NCBI GenBank assembly: GCA_965658355.1
Contig: CBFHRX010000006.1
Span: 1-63,440 of the forward strand
Direction of reading: 5' to 3'
Source: UBA11891 sp965658355
Lineage (GTDB): Bacteria; Bacteroidota; Bacteroidia; Flavobacteriales; Flavobacteriaceae
DNA: 63,440 nucleotides
Shown here: positions 8,902 to 17,949 of the stretch, one piece after another
Layout of the letters: every line of letters begins with the position of its first letter
Numbering within the stretch: the first letter of the stretch is position 1
Program-made: the position numbers and the translations under genes
Notes under the pieces: model-generated
Databases searched by the model: none
Seen by the model: the letters and a program-made list of their open reading frames with translations, nothing else
What the model was told of the DNA's origin: nothing

Positions 8902-9822
8902 ATGAACAGACTCAATTTAATTTTAGTGATGCTCTCCCTTTCTTATTCCTGCCAAAAACAAGAGGTTATTCACGAATGCGATCCCATAGTATCCGATGTT
9001 TTAGAACAACGCCTGACTTTAGAAATGAACTTGTCCTATGAAGATAGTTTGGAACATTCTGGAAACCCCTTTATTGGGTCCAGCGAAGCCTTCCCGACAA
9101 GCAGATCTATAGAGTCTAAGTTTGCTCGAACAGGTGCTTTTTGCATTAAGCATGAATTAAGAATAAAGGACCCCATTGTAAGTGGTTCCAAGCGCTGTGA
9201 ATCCAATAATATGGATATGAAATCGGCACGAATAAAGTCTGGAGACACTTGGTTTTATGGCTTTTCATTATACCTCCCATCAACATGGATAGACGATGGA
9301 AAGTATGCCGATATCATAGCCCAATGGAAGGGTTTTTCTGTTGATGTGAATGGTAACACAGAACTTGGAATCCCTTTTATGTCAGTAATTCAAAAAAATA
9401 ATGCTCTTGTTTTGAGATACGATTACGACACGAACGAGTCTCCTTCTAACGAGACACTTATAAAAGGGGGGCAGTTTGATCTCGTAAAAGCTCCCTTGCC
9501 TATAGGAAAATGGCATGATTTCAGATTTCGAGTAGTCTGGGAATATAAAGACAATGGAATGGGTAGAATTGAAGTGGATCACAAGCTAGATTCGGAGACT
9601 TCCTATCAACGGGTTCTAAACTATAAAGGTCCCAATATGTATAACAGCGGAGGCTATTTAAAATGGGGGATTTACAAACCTAGCTGGAATACTTCAACCT
9701 ATGATGGTGGGATTTCTTACCGAGCTGTATGGCATGACAATTTTAGAATAGGAAGCAGCTGGTCAGATGTAGATCCATCAGGCTTAAATCTCCCGGGACT
9801 CACCCCTATTGAGAAAAATTAA
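8902..9822 (+). CDS. Polysaccharide lyase-like lipoprotein (heparin-lyase-I fold)
   Basis: A 306-residue lipoprotein with lipobox LSYSC (Cys 17). The body shows the jelly-roll pattern of the Polysacc_lyase family (PF14099, which contains heparin lyase I and glucuronan lyases): FYGFSLYLPSTW, IIAQWKG, GKWHDFRFRVVWEYKDNGMG, YLKWGIYKPSW and WHDNFRIG near the C-terminus. It would cleave a uronic-acid-containing glycan at the cell surface by beta-elimination. The GH3 gene 199 nt downstream on the same strand is a plausible partner. No SusC/SusD pair is present. Substrate is unknown. Confidence 0.75.
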   Translation: MNRLNLILVMLSLSYSCQKQEVIHECDPIVSDVLEQRLTLEMNLSYEDSLEHSGNPFIGSSEAFPTSRSIESKFARTGAFCIKHELRIKDPIVSGSKRCESNNMDMKSARIKSGDTWFYGFSLYLPSTWIDDGKYADIIAQWKGFSVDVNGNTELGIPFMSVIQKNNALVLRYDYDTNESPSNETLIKGGQFDLVKAPLPIGKWHDFRFRVVWEYKDNGMGRIEVDHKLDSETSYQRVLNYKGPNMYNSGGYLKWGIYKPSWNTSTYDGGISYRAVWHDNFRIGSSWSDVDPSGLNLPGLTPIEKN

Positions 9823-10021
9823 TCCCAAGCTCCAAGCAGTTACACGCTACAACTAAGCTGATCAAAATAAGAGAACAGACTTAATCTTGCTTCCTTGATG
9901 TATAGCGATTTCGTATACTGAATGCAACAATATTTTGTGTACTTTGGAATCTGAAAACAACACACTTTCATTTTGTAAGCTAAAAGAAGGGGCTGTTTTA
10001 AAAACTTGAAAAAAATCATTT

Positions 10022-12313
10022 ATGAAACACTATCTACGAAATGCAGTTATCGGCATTTCACTGACAGTCTTATCCTCATGTGGTCCTAATTGGAGTGAAA
10101 CGGATAAAGGAGACTATATATTAATTAATAATAAAGGAGGTAAAACTTTAGGTTATTCCACTCATTCTGGGCTTACCATTTTAGAAAAAAATGGCTACGC
10201 ATTCAAAGATTTAAATAAAAATGGAGCGCTTGATCTATATGAAGATTGGCGTATGTCCTATAATGAAAGAGCAGAAGACTTAGCCCAACAATTAACCATT
10301 GAAGAAATTGCAGGATTAATGCTGTATTCTTCTCATCAATCCATTCCAGCTCGACCAAGAGGGTACTTTTCAGGAACTTATAATGGAAAACCTTATTCAG
10401 AAGGGGAAACCGATCCAAGTGATTTGACAGATCAGCAAATGAAATTTTTAAAAGAAGACAACTTGCGACACGTTTTACTGACTTCTGTTAAAACACCAGC
10501 TACTGCGGCCAGTTGGTCAAACAAAGCGCAAGCTTTTTGCGAAAGCACTGCTAAGGGTATTCCTGCCAATAACAGTTCTGATCCTAGACACGGTACTATA
10601 GCGCGTGCAGAATACGATGCTGCAGCAGGAGGGCAAATTTCTATGTGGCCCAGTTCTCTTGGTTTGGCAGCCACCTTTAACCCAGAATTAGTAAAAGAGT
10701 TTGGTCAAGCTGCAGCCAAAGAATATCGGGCTTTGGGGATCACTACGGCACTTTCACCACAAGTTGATATTGCTACGGACCCTCGATGGACCCGATTTAA
10801 TGGAACATTTGGCGAAAGCCCAAAATTAGCTGCTGCTATGGCAAAGGCCTATTGTGACGGTTTTCAATCGAACGAATGGGGTATTAAAAGTGTTAATGCA
10901 ATGGTAAAACATTGGCCAGGAGGTGGATCTGGTGAAGGGGGTCGTGATGCCCATTACGGCATTGGGAAGTATGCTGTGTATCCAGGCAATAACTTTGAGG
11001 AACATTTAGTCCCCTTTTTAGAAGGTGCTTTTGATTTAGAGGGTGGAACACGTATGGCTTCGGCAGTGATGCCCTATTATACCATTTCTTGGAAGCAAGA
11101 TAAAAAAGGGGAGAAGGTTGGTAACGCCTACAGTAATTATATCATTACTGATCTATTACGTGAAAAATACGGCTATGACGGGGTGGTTTGTACGGATTGG
11201 GGAGTCACAAGAGACCATACTGTTATGGACAATTTTATAAATGGAAAACCATGGGGAGTTGAAGATATATCGATCGTTGACAGACATTATAAAGCATTGA
11301 TGGCAGGGGTTGATCAATTTGGTGGAAATGATGATGCAAAACCAATTATTGCCGCTTATGAAAAAGGGGTAAAAGAACATGGGAAAGATAAAATGCGTGC
11401 TAGAATGGAAAAATCTGCGGTGCGCTTATTGCGAAATATATTCAGAACAGGCTTGTTTGAAAATCCGTATTTGGATATCGAAAAAACAACCTCTATTGTG
11501 GGGCATCCCGATACTATGACGGCAGGGTATGAAGCCCAATTGCAATCCATTGTTTTATTAAAAAATAAGCACAATAGTTTACCCATTAAAGAAAAGAAAA
11601 CGGTGTATATCCCAAAACGATTTACGCCTGCCAGCCGAAACTTTATGGGAATGGAAACACCTGAATCTATGGATTATCCAGTGAATTTAGATTTGGTAAA
11701 AAAATATTACAACGTCACAGAGGATCCGGACGAAGCAGATTTTGCTTTGGTTTTTATCCAAAATCCAGAGGCAACTATCGGATATGACAGAACGGACTTA
11801 GCAAATGGCGGAAATGGTTATTCTCCCATTAGTTTACAATATAGAGATTACACTGCTACTTCTGCACGAGATATAAGTATCGCCGGAGGGGATCCGATGG
11901 AAAGCTTTACCAACAGAAGCTATAAAAATAAAGTCACCAAAACATCTAATAGAACCGATATGCAGTTAGTATTAGACACTAAAGCCAAAATGGGTAACAA
12001 AGCTGTTATCGTTTCTGTAAGCACGACAAAGCCAATGGTATTCAACGAGTTTGAAACTGCAGCAACCGCCATACTTCTAAATTTCGGAGTACAAGACCAG
12101 GCAGTTTTTGACCTAATTTCTGGAAAAGCAGAGCCATCTGCACTTCTTCCCATGCAAATGCCAGCGAATATGAAAACTGTAGAAAAGCAGTTTGAAGACG
12201 TTCCTTTTGATATGGAGGTACACCAAGATAGCGATGGTCATAAATATGATTTCGGATTTGGTCTGAATTGGAAGGGTGTGATTGAAGATGAGAGGGTGCA
12301 AAACTATAAATAA
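10022..12313 (+). CDS. Glycoside hydrolase family 3 lipoprotein
   Basis: A 763-residue GH3 enzyme with lipobox LSSCG (Cys near 20). Residues 61-75 hold an EF-hand-like calcium loop (DLNKNGALDLYEDWR). The GH3 TIM barrel follows, with SSDPRHG, MVKHWPGGG and the nucleophile D392 in VVCTDWG, then the alpha/beta sandwich starting SIVLLKN. No fibronectin-III tail is present. The family hydrolyses beta-linked gluco- or xylo-oligosaccharides, here probably on the periplasmic or outer face of a membrane. It most likely acts on oligosaccharides released by the neighbouring lyase-like protein. Confidence 0.9.
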   Translation: MKHYLRNAVIGISLTVLSSCGPNWSETDKGDYILINNKGGKTLGYSTHSGLTILEKNGYAFKDLNKNGALDLYEDWRMSYNERAEDLAQQLTIEEIAGLMLYSSHQSIPARPRGYFSGTYNGKPYSEGETDPSDLTDQQMKFLKEDNLRHVLLTSVKTPATAASWSNKAQAFCESTAKGIPANNSSDPRHGTIARAEYDAAAGGQISMWPSSLGLAATFNPELVKEFGQAAAKEYRALGITTALSPQVDIATDPRWTRFNGTFGESPKLAAAMAKAYCDGFQSNEWGIKSVNAMVKHWPGGGSGEGGRDAHYGIGKYAVYPGNNFEEHLVPFLEGAFDLEGGTRMASAVMPYYTISWKQDKKGEKVGNAYSNYIITDLLREKYGYDGVVCTDWGVTRDHTVMDNFINGKPWGVEDISIVDRHYKALMAGVDQFGGNDDAKPIIAAYEKGVKEHGKDKMRARMEKSAVRLLRNIFRTGLFENPYLDIEKTTSIVGHPDTMTAGYEAQLQSIVLLKNKHNSLPIKEKKTVYIPKRFTPASRNFMGMETPESMDYPVNLDLVKKYYNVTEDPDEADFALVFIQNPEATIGYDRTDLANGGNGYSPISLQYRDYTATSARDISIAGGDPMESFTNRSYKNKVTKTSNRTDMQLVLDTKAKMGNKAVIVSVSTTKPMVFNEFETAATAILLNFGVQDQAVFDLISGKAEPSALLPMQMPANMKTVEKQFEDVPFDMEVHQDSDGHKYDFGFGLNWKGVIEDERVQNYK

Positions 12314-12511
12314 CAAACATCCTCAAAGTGAAAAAGAACGCTCGTTATTAAAAAAATAGAAAACAGATTTTTTGCAAATTCAATAGATAAAACTACTTTA
12401 GAACTAGTAATTATGTTATATCTACTTATAAAAACCCCAAAACAACTTCTATAACAAAAGTGATCACCTCCGCTATTCTTTTATTTTTACTGGGGTATAA
12501 AACAGAATCCT

Positions 12512-12805
12512 ATGACCCCAGAAATTAAATCAACTAAAAAATATACGACCGCAGTGATCCTATCCGCCCTATTCGGAATAATGGGTATTCATCATTTTTA
12601 TGTAGGCCGCTGGGAGATGGGAATTTTGGACTTTGGATTGTTTTTAGGCACAGTTCTATGTTTTGCAAGCGACTTTTTTTTAATTGCGGGTGGAATGCTA
12701 TTAATCGATATTATACACACTATAATAGTAACCTATCTTTTATTGGTAGGTCAATATAAAGATGGGCAAGGCAAATTGATTGCCTATCCTGGACAACATA
12801 TTTGA
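12512..12805 (+). CDS. TM2-domain membrane protein (first of a tandem pair)
   Basis: A 97-residue protein with the TM2 pattern: AVILSALFGIMGIHHFYVGRW (helix, then the conserved GxHxFYxG turn) followed by a second helix that is longer than usual. TM2 domains are two-helix membrane hairpins of unclear function, often attached to or beside regulatory proteins. It is 30 nt upstream of a second, more canonical TM2 gene, and the two are probably cotranscribed. Confidence 0.82.
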   Translation: MTPEIKSTKKYTTAVILSALFGIMGIHHFYVGRWEMGILDFGLFLGTVLCFASDFFLIAGGMLLIDIIHTIIVTYLLLVGQYKDGQGKLIAYPGQHI

Positions 12806-12835
12806 ATTTTTAAAATAATTAAAAAACCGAAAACA

Positions 12836-13063
12836 ATGGAAAATCTTACAGAACAAAAAAGTGATAAAGGCTTTGTGCCCATGATATTATTATGCTTCTT
12901 TTTAGGCTCACTTGGAGTGCATCGTTTTTATGCGGGTAAAGTTGGAACGGGTATCATCATGCTGCTTACATTAGGGGGTCTTGGAATTTGGACCATCATT
13001 GACTTTATCATAATTGTCACTGGGAATTTTAAGGATAAAGACGGGCTATTAATCAAAAATTAG
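12836..13063 (+). CDS. TM2-domain membrane protein (second of the pair)
   Basis: A 75-residue TM2 protein: a short charged N-terminus, helix one ending in GSLGVHRFYAGKVGTG, then the glycine-rich second helix (TLGGLGIWTIIDFIII) and a GNFKDKDG tail. It matches the minimal TM2 domain better than its upstream neighbour. The gene overlaps the convergent YheT-type gene by 11 bp at its 3' end. Molecular role unknown. Confidence 0.85.
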   Translation: MENLTEQKSDKGFVPMILLCFFLGSLGVHRFYAGKVGTGIIMLLTLGGLGIWTIIDFIIIVTGNFKDKDGLLIKN

Positions 13064-14066
13064 TATTCAAAAACTGCAAGATCTGTAGTTCTGACCAGTA
13101 ATATTGGGTACTAGAAACAAAGCCTACATGCCCTCCGTAGGCAGGAGTTCGTAAATGAAAATACGGGTTGTCTTCAGCTTCTTTATAAGGGTAACAAGCC
13201 TTTGACAAAAAAGGGTCATCCAAGGCATTAATTAAGAGAGTAGGTCTGGTAATTTTTTTCAAAAAAGGAGCACTACTCGCTTTTGAATAATACTCTTGGG
13301 CATCTTCAAAACCATTTAAAACAGCGGTGAAATAGGTATCAAAATCAATAATCTTTTTAACCTTTTTTAGATCTTCTATGGGTACTTTATCTGGATACTG
13401 CTGGTATTTAAGACGCATTTTCTGAGAGAGGGTACGTATAAATCGCCAGCTGTACAAGCGGTTTTCAAAGCTTTGCAATTGAACTGCTGAGCTGTGCAAG
13501 TCTATGGGAACAGAAATCGCAACGCTCGCTTTAATTTTTGGATCCAACCTATAAAGACCATCGCCATTGTATTTAAGAACCAAATTCCCTCCTAAGCTGA
13601 AACCAACTAAATAGATGGCTTTATAATCTGGGAGCAGTGCCGTTATAACTGTGTGTACATCTTCTGTACGCCCACTGTGATAGGTAATCAACTGTCGATT
13701 GATCTCACCACTACAAAATCGATAGTTCATGGCAGCTACAGCATAGCCATTTTCAGCCAATAAAGAAGCCGTTGCTTGGATATAAGTGGAAGCACTGCTG
13801 CCCTCTAGCCCATGACAAAGAAGTGCGATTTTATCACTTCCATTTTCAAGAAAATCAATATCTAAAAAATCATCGTCAGGAGTTTCAATCCGTCTCCGCT
13901 TGTAAGGAGGCGTTTTTACTTTTCTAAACAACGAACTGTAAAGGGTATTGAAGTGTCTATTTTTTAAAAAAAAGGGCGGCCTGTAGGGGGTACTAGAAAT
14001 AAAACAAAAATTTAATATAGATGCTCTTAAAGATAGCAAATCCCTAAAACAATTATGAAGCCGCAA
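13053..14066 (-). CDS. YheT-family alpha/beta hydrolase
   Basis: An alpha/beta hydrolase of the YheT/EMB8 family. YRPPFFLKNRHFNTLY opens the family-like region, LLCHGLEGSS forms the oxyanion loop, VGFSLGGN is the nucleophile elbow, and the acid and histidine lie in NALDDPFL and YGGHVGF. Substrate is unknown; relatives include carboxylesterases. The open frame begins with TTG at 14066, but the first 22 residues do not look like the family and no ATG is available nearby. The family-like part begins at an ATT codon at 14000-13998, so the real start is uncertain. It overlaps the TM2 gene by 11 bp. Confidence 0.85.
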   Translation of the reverse strand: MRLHNCFRDLLSLRASILNFCFISSTPYRPPFFLKNRHFNTLYSSLFRKVKTPPYKRRRIETPDDDFLDIDFLENGSDKIALLCHGLEGSSASTYIQATASLLAENGYAVAAMNYRFCSGEINRQLITYHSGRTEDVHTVITALLPDYKAIYLVGFSLGGNLVLKYNGDGLYRLDPKIKASVAISVPIDLHSSAVQLQSFENRLYSWRFIRTLSQKMRLKYQQYPDKVPIEDLKKVKKIIDFDTYFTAVLNGFEDAQEYYSKASSAPFLKKITRPTLLINALDDPFLSKACYPYKEAEDNPYFHLRTPAYGGHVGFVSSTQYYWSELQILQFLNTNF

Positions 14067-14226
14067 TTTTTCTATTTGATAGGAGTCAGAAGGCTATTAA
14101 GCATTGAAGAAAGTAAGGCTGCTCATAAGGGTAAAATCTTATCTAGAGCAAACTATTCAGTGTAGACACTTTGTAAACCAAACGCCAACCCTATCGGCAA
14201 TTATTGAGTAGCATTTAACTCTATAT

Positions 14227-14243
14227 TAATAGTATTACTATTA
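14227..14243. promoter_or_regulatory. Candidate TetR operator, 17-bp palindrome
   Basis: TAATAGT, three bases, then ACTATTA form a perfect inverted repeat 46 bp before the TetR ATG. TetR-family regulators usually bind such palindromes in their own promoter region. The area is very AT-rich, so a chance palindrome is possible. Assignment to this regulator is inference from position. Confidence 0.45.
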
Positions 14244-14288
14244 TTTATGTAATTATAATTGTTATATTAGCGAAATATTTTACTAAAT

Positions 14289-14981
14289 ATGGATAAAATA
14301 CTTTCAAATTTTAAAATCACGGTTCAGGAATCGATTTACAACAAAGACCCTGAATCCTCTGATTTGGGAAAGCGTATTATAAAAGACAGCATCGAACTGT
14401 TAGATTCAATTGGTTTCGACAGTTTTACTTTCAAAAAACTAGGAGCACAAATTGGCTCCAATGAAAGTTCTATATACAGGTATTTCGATAATAAACACAA
14501 ATTGTTACTCTATTTGACAACTTGGTATTGGGCCTGGCTAGAGTATCAACTCGTTATCGAAACTCATAGCATACAAGACCCTGTGCTTAAATTAAAAAAA
14601 GCGATAGAGAACACCTCAAAATCTACAGTTGAAGACTCAAAATACACACATATAAATGAGGTACTTCTGAACCGAATTATCATTGAGGAAAATTCAAAAT
14701 CCTTTTTAACAAAAGAAGTAGATAACGAAAACAACCAAGGCTATTTTATGATATACAAACGCTTGGTAAACCGTTTAAAAGAGATGGTACTACTGGTTGA
14801 TTCGGACTATAAATACCCTGCTAGTTTAGCCAGTACTATTATTGAAACAGGATTGCACCAGCACTTTTTAAAAAATCATTTTCCAAGTATTACCGATTGT
14901 GAGGAAAATGTGACACCGACTCATTTTTTGACTGATTTAGTGTTCAGAACCTTAAATATAAAGACGGATGGACAACAATAA
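14289..14981 (+). CDS. TetR/AcrR-family transcriptional regulator
   Basis: A 230-residue protein. Residues 25-72 form a TetR DNA-binding domain: RIIKDSIELLDSIGFDSFTF, then KLGAQIGSNESSIYRYFDNK, with the recognition helix ending in the hallmark YRYF. The rest is a helical ligand-binding domain of unidentified specificity. The stop codon overlaps the start of the ABC transporter gene by 14 bp, so it is the first gene of the four-gene export operon and probably its repressor. Confidence 0.9.
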   Translation: MDKILSNFKITVQESIYNKDPESSDLGKRIIKDSIELLDSIGFDSFTFKKLGAQIGSNESSIYRYFDNKHKLLLYLTTWYWAWLEYQLVIETHSIQDPVLKLKKAIENTSKSTVEDSKYTHINEVLLNRIIIEENSKSFLTKEVDNENNQGYFMIYKRLVNRLKEMVLLVDSDYKYPASLASTIIETGLHQHFLKNHFPSITDCEENVTPTHFLTDLVFRTLNIKTDGQQ

Positions 14982-16635
14982 ATTCACCCCCTGGAAACGT
15001 TTTATAGGCTTGTTAAACTTTGAAAGAAAAGACATTTCATATATATTTTATTATGCTTCATTCTCGGGACTTGTAGCCCTTTCGCTTCCGCTAGGAGTTC
15101 AAGCCATAGTAAACCTGATCCAAGGAGCACAAATATCTACTTCTTGGATTATTTTAGTAAGCTTAGTAACCCTTGGGGTTGTTTTTGTAGGCATCTTAAA
15201 TCTAATGCAGCTTCGAATTATTGAGACGATACAGCAGCGAATTTTTGCCAAATCCTCATTTGAATTGAGCTATCGATTTCCAAAAATAAAAATGGAAGCG
15301 CTTAGAAATGAATACCCTCCAGAAATAGCCAATCGCTTTTTTGATACGCTTTCTATTCAAAAAGGATTGTCTAAGGCACTAATTGATATACCCGCTGCCT
15401 TATTGCAGATTATTTTTGCTCTTATTCTCTTATCCTTTTACCATCCTTTATTTATTGTTTTTGGAATCGTTCTCTTAGTAACAGTCTACTTGGTATTCCA
15501 ATACACAGCCAAGCGTGGATTAAAAACTAGTATCGAAGAATCCAAATACAAGTATAAAGTAGCGCACTGGATTCAAGAGGTTGCCCGCTCTATTGTAAGT
15601 TTTAAACTCTCTGGCAAAACAAATTTGGCCCTAGAAAAAAATGATCTTTTGGTTGAACAATATCTAATCGCAAGAGAACGCCATTTTAGTGTGATCAAAT
15701 TTCAATACATTAAAATGATTGGCTTTAAGGCTATCATTACGGCTGGCCTTCTGATCATTGGTGGGGTATTGGTTTTAAATCAACAATTGAATATCGGGCA
15801 GTTTGTCGCTGCTGAAATTGTCATCTTATTAGTCATTAATTCTGTAGAGAAACTCATACTTGGCTTAGAGACTTTATATGACATGCTAACTTCTATTGAA
15901 AAATTAGGTCTCGTTTTTGACAAACCTTTAGAATCTCAAAAAGGAGAACTATTAAATTTTGAAAAAGAGATGCAAATAGAGGTCGATAGCATCAACTATC
16001 TGGTGCCGAATAAACAGTCCCCTATTCTAGAAGACATCTCATTGAAGATAACCCCCACAAGTAGAATCTTAATACAAGGTGAAAGTGGATCCGGGAAATC
16101 GAGTTTATTGCGAATCATTGCAGGAGTTATTAGTCCTAATGAGGGCCAAATAAACATCAATGGCCTTTCTATGAAAGGGATAAATATCAACAATTACAGA
16201 GCTCAATTAGGCTTATCACTTTCAGAAGAATTTCCTTTTGAAGGTACTTTAAGAGAAAATTTAACCTTTGGGGATACCTCCATTTCTGATGAAAGCATTT
16301 TAGAACTCCTCACTATAATTGGACTTTCAAAGTTCGTAAAAGAACTTCCAAAAGGCTTGAATACTGTATTGTATCCAGAAGGCAAACAAATGTCCTATAC
16401 CATTGCCAAAAAAATAGTCTTGACACGCGCCATTCTTAAGAAACCCAAGCTTTTAATTTTAGAGGATGCACTCGATCAATTCAGCCAAAAAGAAACAAAG
16501 TCTTTGATTGATTTTTTAGCCAAACCGGAAAACCCTTGGGGATTGCTTGTGGTCAGTAGCAATGCGTATTGGAAGACATACGCGACGAATACCATTCAAC
16601 TAAAAGAAGGAAAAATACTATCTAACACAAATTAG
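14968..16635 (+). CDS. ABC exporter (permease-ATPase fusion) with degenerate ATPase motifs
   Basis: A 555-residue half-transporter: a type-1 exporter membrane domain (about residues 20-315, five or six helices) and a nucleotide-binding domain (about 335-555). Walker A is intact (GESGSGKSS, about 371-379). The other motifs are not: the Q-loop glutamine is replaced (LSLSEEFPFEGT), the LSGGQ signature reads KQMSYTIAKK (about 473), Walker B ends LLILED instead of hhhhDE, and the H-loop histidine is absent (VVSSNAYWK, about 527-533). No C39 peptidase domain is present. With HlyD and TolC downstream it looks like a type I secretion or efflux engine of unusual mechanism. Confidence 0.88.
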   Translation: MDNNKFTPWKRFIGLLNFERKDISYIFYYASFSGLVALSLPLGVQAIVNLIQGAQISTSWIILVSLVTLGVVFVGILNLMQLRIIETIQQRIFAKSSFELSYRFPKIKMEALRNEYPPEIANRFFDTLSIQKGLSKALIDIPAALLQIIFALILLSFYHPLFIVFGIVLLVTVYLVFQYTAKRGLKTSIEESKYKYKVAHWIQEVARSIVSFKLSGKTNLALEKNDLLVEQYLIARERHFSVIKFQYIKMIGFKAIITAGLLIIGGVLVLNQQLNIGQFVAAEIVILLVINSVEKLILGLETLYDMLTSIEKLGLVFDKPLESQKGELLNFEKEMQIEVDSINYLVPNKQSPILEDISLKITPTSRILIQGESGSGKSSLLRIIAGVISPNEGQININGLSMKGININNYRAQLGLSLSEEFPFEGTLRENLTFGDTSISDESILELLTIIGLSKFVKELPKGLNTVLYPEGKQMSYTIAKKIVLTRAILKKPKLLILEDALDQFSQKETKSLIDFLAKPENPWGLLVVSSNAYWKTYATNTIQLKEGKILSNTN

Positions 16636-16638
16636 AGC

Positions 16639-17949
16639 ATGCTCAATATATCCAAAACATCCATCCATAAAAAAGTAAAACTCTCTGAATTTAAATCAGG
16701 GGAATATGTGCTTTACAAGAAGTATTACGCACAGTTCAACAAGCTTTCTTTGATCTTTTTAGGGCTTGTTGTCATTGTTTTGTTTTTACCCTGGACGCAA
16801 AATATTACAGGGAATGGAAATGTAACGACGCTAAAACCAAATAAAAGGCCTCAAAATATCCAATCTCCTATTTCAGGGCGTATAGAAGAATGGTTTATCA
16901 GAGAAGGTGAGTATGTAAAGAAGGGAGATACCCTTTTAAGAATTTCTGAGGTCATAAGTGAGTATTTTGACGACCGACTATTGCAAAGAACCGGAGATCA
17001 AATTCAATCCAAATCGCAATCAATTTTAGCCTATAAAGGAAAAGCCAATGCGCTTGAAAATCAAATTATGGCGCTTAAAAAGGAGCGAAAAATCAAGTTG
17101 CAACAAGCCAGGCTTACCTTAGAAAGTAATAGAATAGATCTTGAGGCTGCCAAAACCAATCAATCTATTGCCCAAACCCAGTACGAACGTGTCGTCGCTC
17201 TTAAAAGTGAAGGTCTTAAAGCGACAAAGGATGTGGAAGAAAAAAGAATGCAATTACAAGCTGCGCAAGCCAAATACATTTCACAGCAAAACAAACTTCG
17301 AGAATCAGAAATTGACCTGACCCGAATCCAGGCAGCATTTGCAGACAAAATAGCAAAAGCACAAAGCAATTTATATACGGCACAATCATCACGTTTCAAC
17401 ACTCAAGCGGAAGTGACAAAACTGGAGAATAGCTATTCTAATTATTCCAAAAGAAACTCCCTCCAATACATAAGAGCCCCACAAAGTGGAATCATAAACA
17501 AAGCCCTTATTTCCGGGCTTGGAGAAACATTTAAAGCAGGAGAAAGCCTAGTCACCATCATGCCATCTGAATATGAATTGGCTGTGGAAACCTTTGTTCG
17601 ACCAATCGATCTTCCCTTAATTCATATTGATGAAAGAGTACGAGTCGAATTTGATGGCTGGCCCGCTATTATTTTTAGTGGCTGGGAAAGTGTCTCTTAT
17701 GGTACTTATGGTGCTAGAGTAGTGGCCATTGAAAATTTCATAAGCAGCAATGGCATGTATAGAGTATTACTTACACCTGACAAAGAAGACCACAAATGGC
17801 CTGAGGGAATACGTGTGGGGTCAGGAGCAAGAACAATTGCATTACTCGATGATGTCCCCATTTGGTATGAATTATGGAGACAGTTAAATGGGTTCCCCCC
17901 CAATTTCTACAAACCAAAATCAGCTCTTAAAACTTCAGACAAAAAATGA
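16639..17949 (+). CDS. HlyD-family membrane fusion protein
   Basis: A 436-residue periplasmic adaptor: one membrane helix near residues 34-54 (LSLIFLGLVVIVLFLPW), a split lipoyl/barrel domain beginning QSPISGRIEEWFIREGEYVKKGDTL, a long coiled-coil hairpin (about 110-270), and the returning lipoyl half YIRAPQSGIINKALISGLGE. It bridges the inner-membrane ABC protein and the TolC channel. The gene starts 3 nt after the ABC stop, and its own stop overlaps the tolC start (ATGA). Confidence 0.92.
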   Translation: MLNISKTSIHKKVKLSEFKSGEYVLYKKYYAQFNKLSLIFLGLVVIVLFLPWTQNITGNGNVTTLKPNKRPQNIQSPISGRIEEWFIREGEYVKKGDTLLRISEVISEYFDDRLLQRTGDQIQSKSQSILAYKGKANALENQIMALKKERKIKLQQARLTLESNRIDLEAAKTNQSIAQTQYERVVALKSEGLKATKDVEEKRMQLQAAQAKYISQQNKLRESEIDLTRIQAAFADKIAKAQSNLYTAQSSRFNTQAEVTKLENSYSNYSKRNSLQYIRAPQSGIINKALISGLGETFKAGESLVTIMPSEYELAVETFVRPIDLPLIHIDERVRVEFDGWPAIIFSGWESVSYGTYGARVVAIENFISSNGMYRVLLTPDKEDHKWPEGIRVGSGARTIALLDDVPIWYELWRQLNGFPPNFYKPKSALKTSDKK

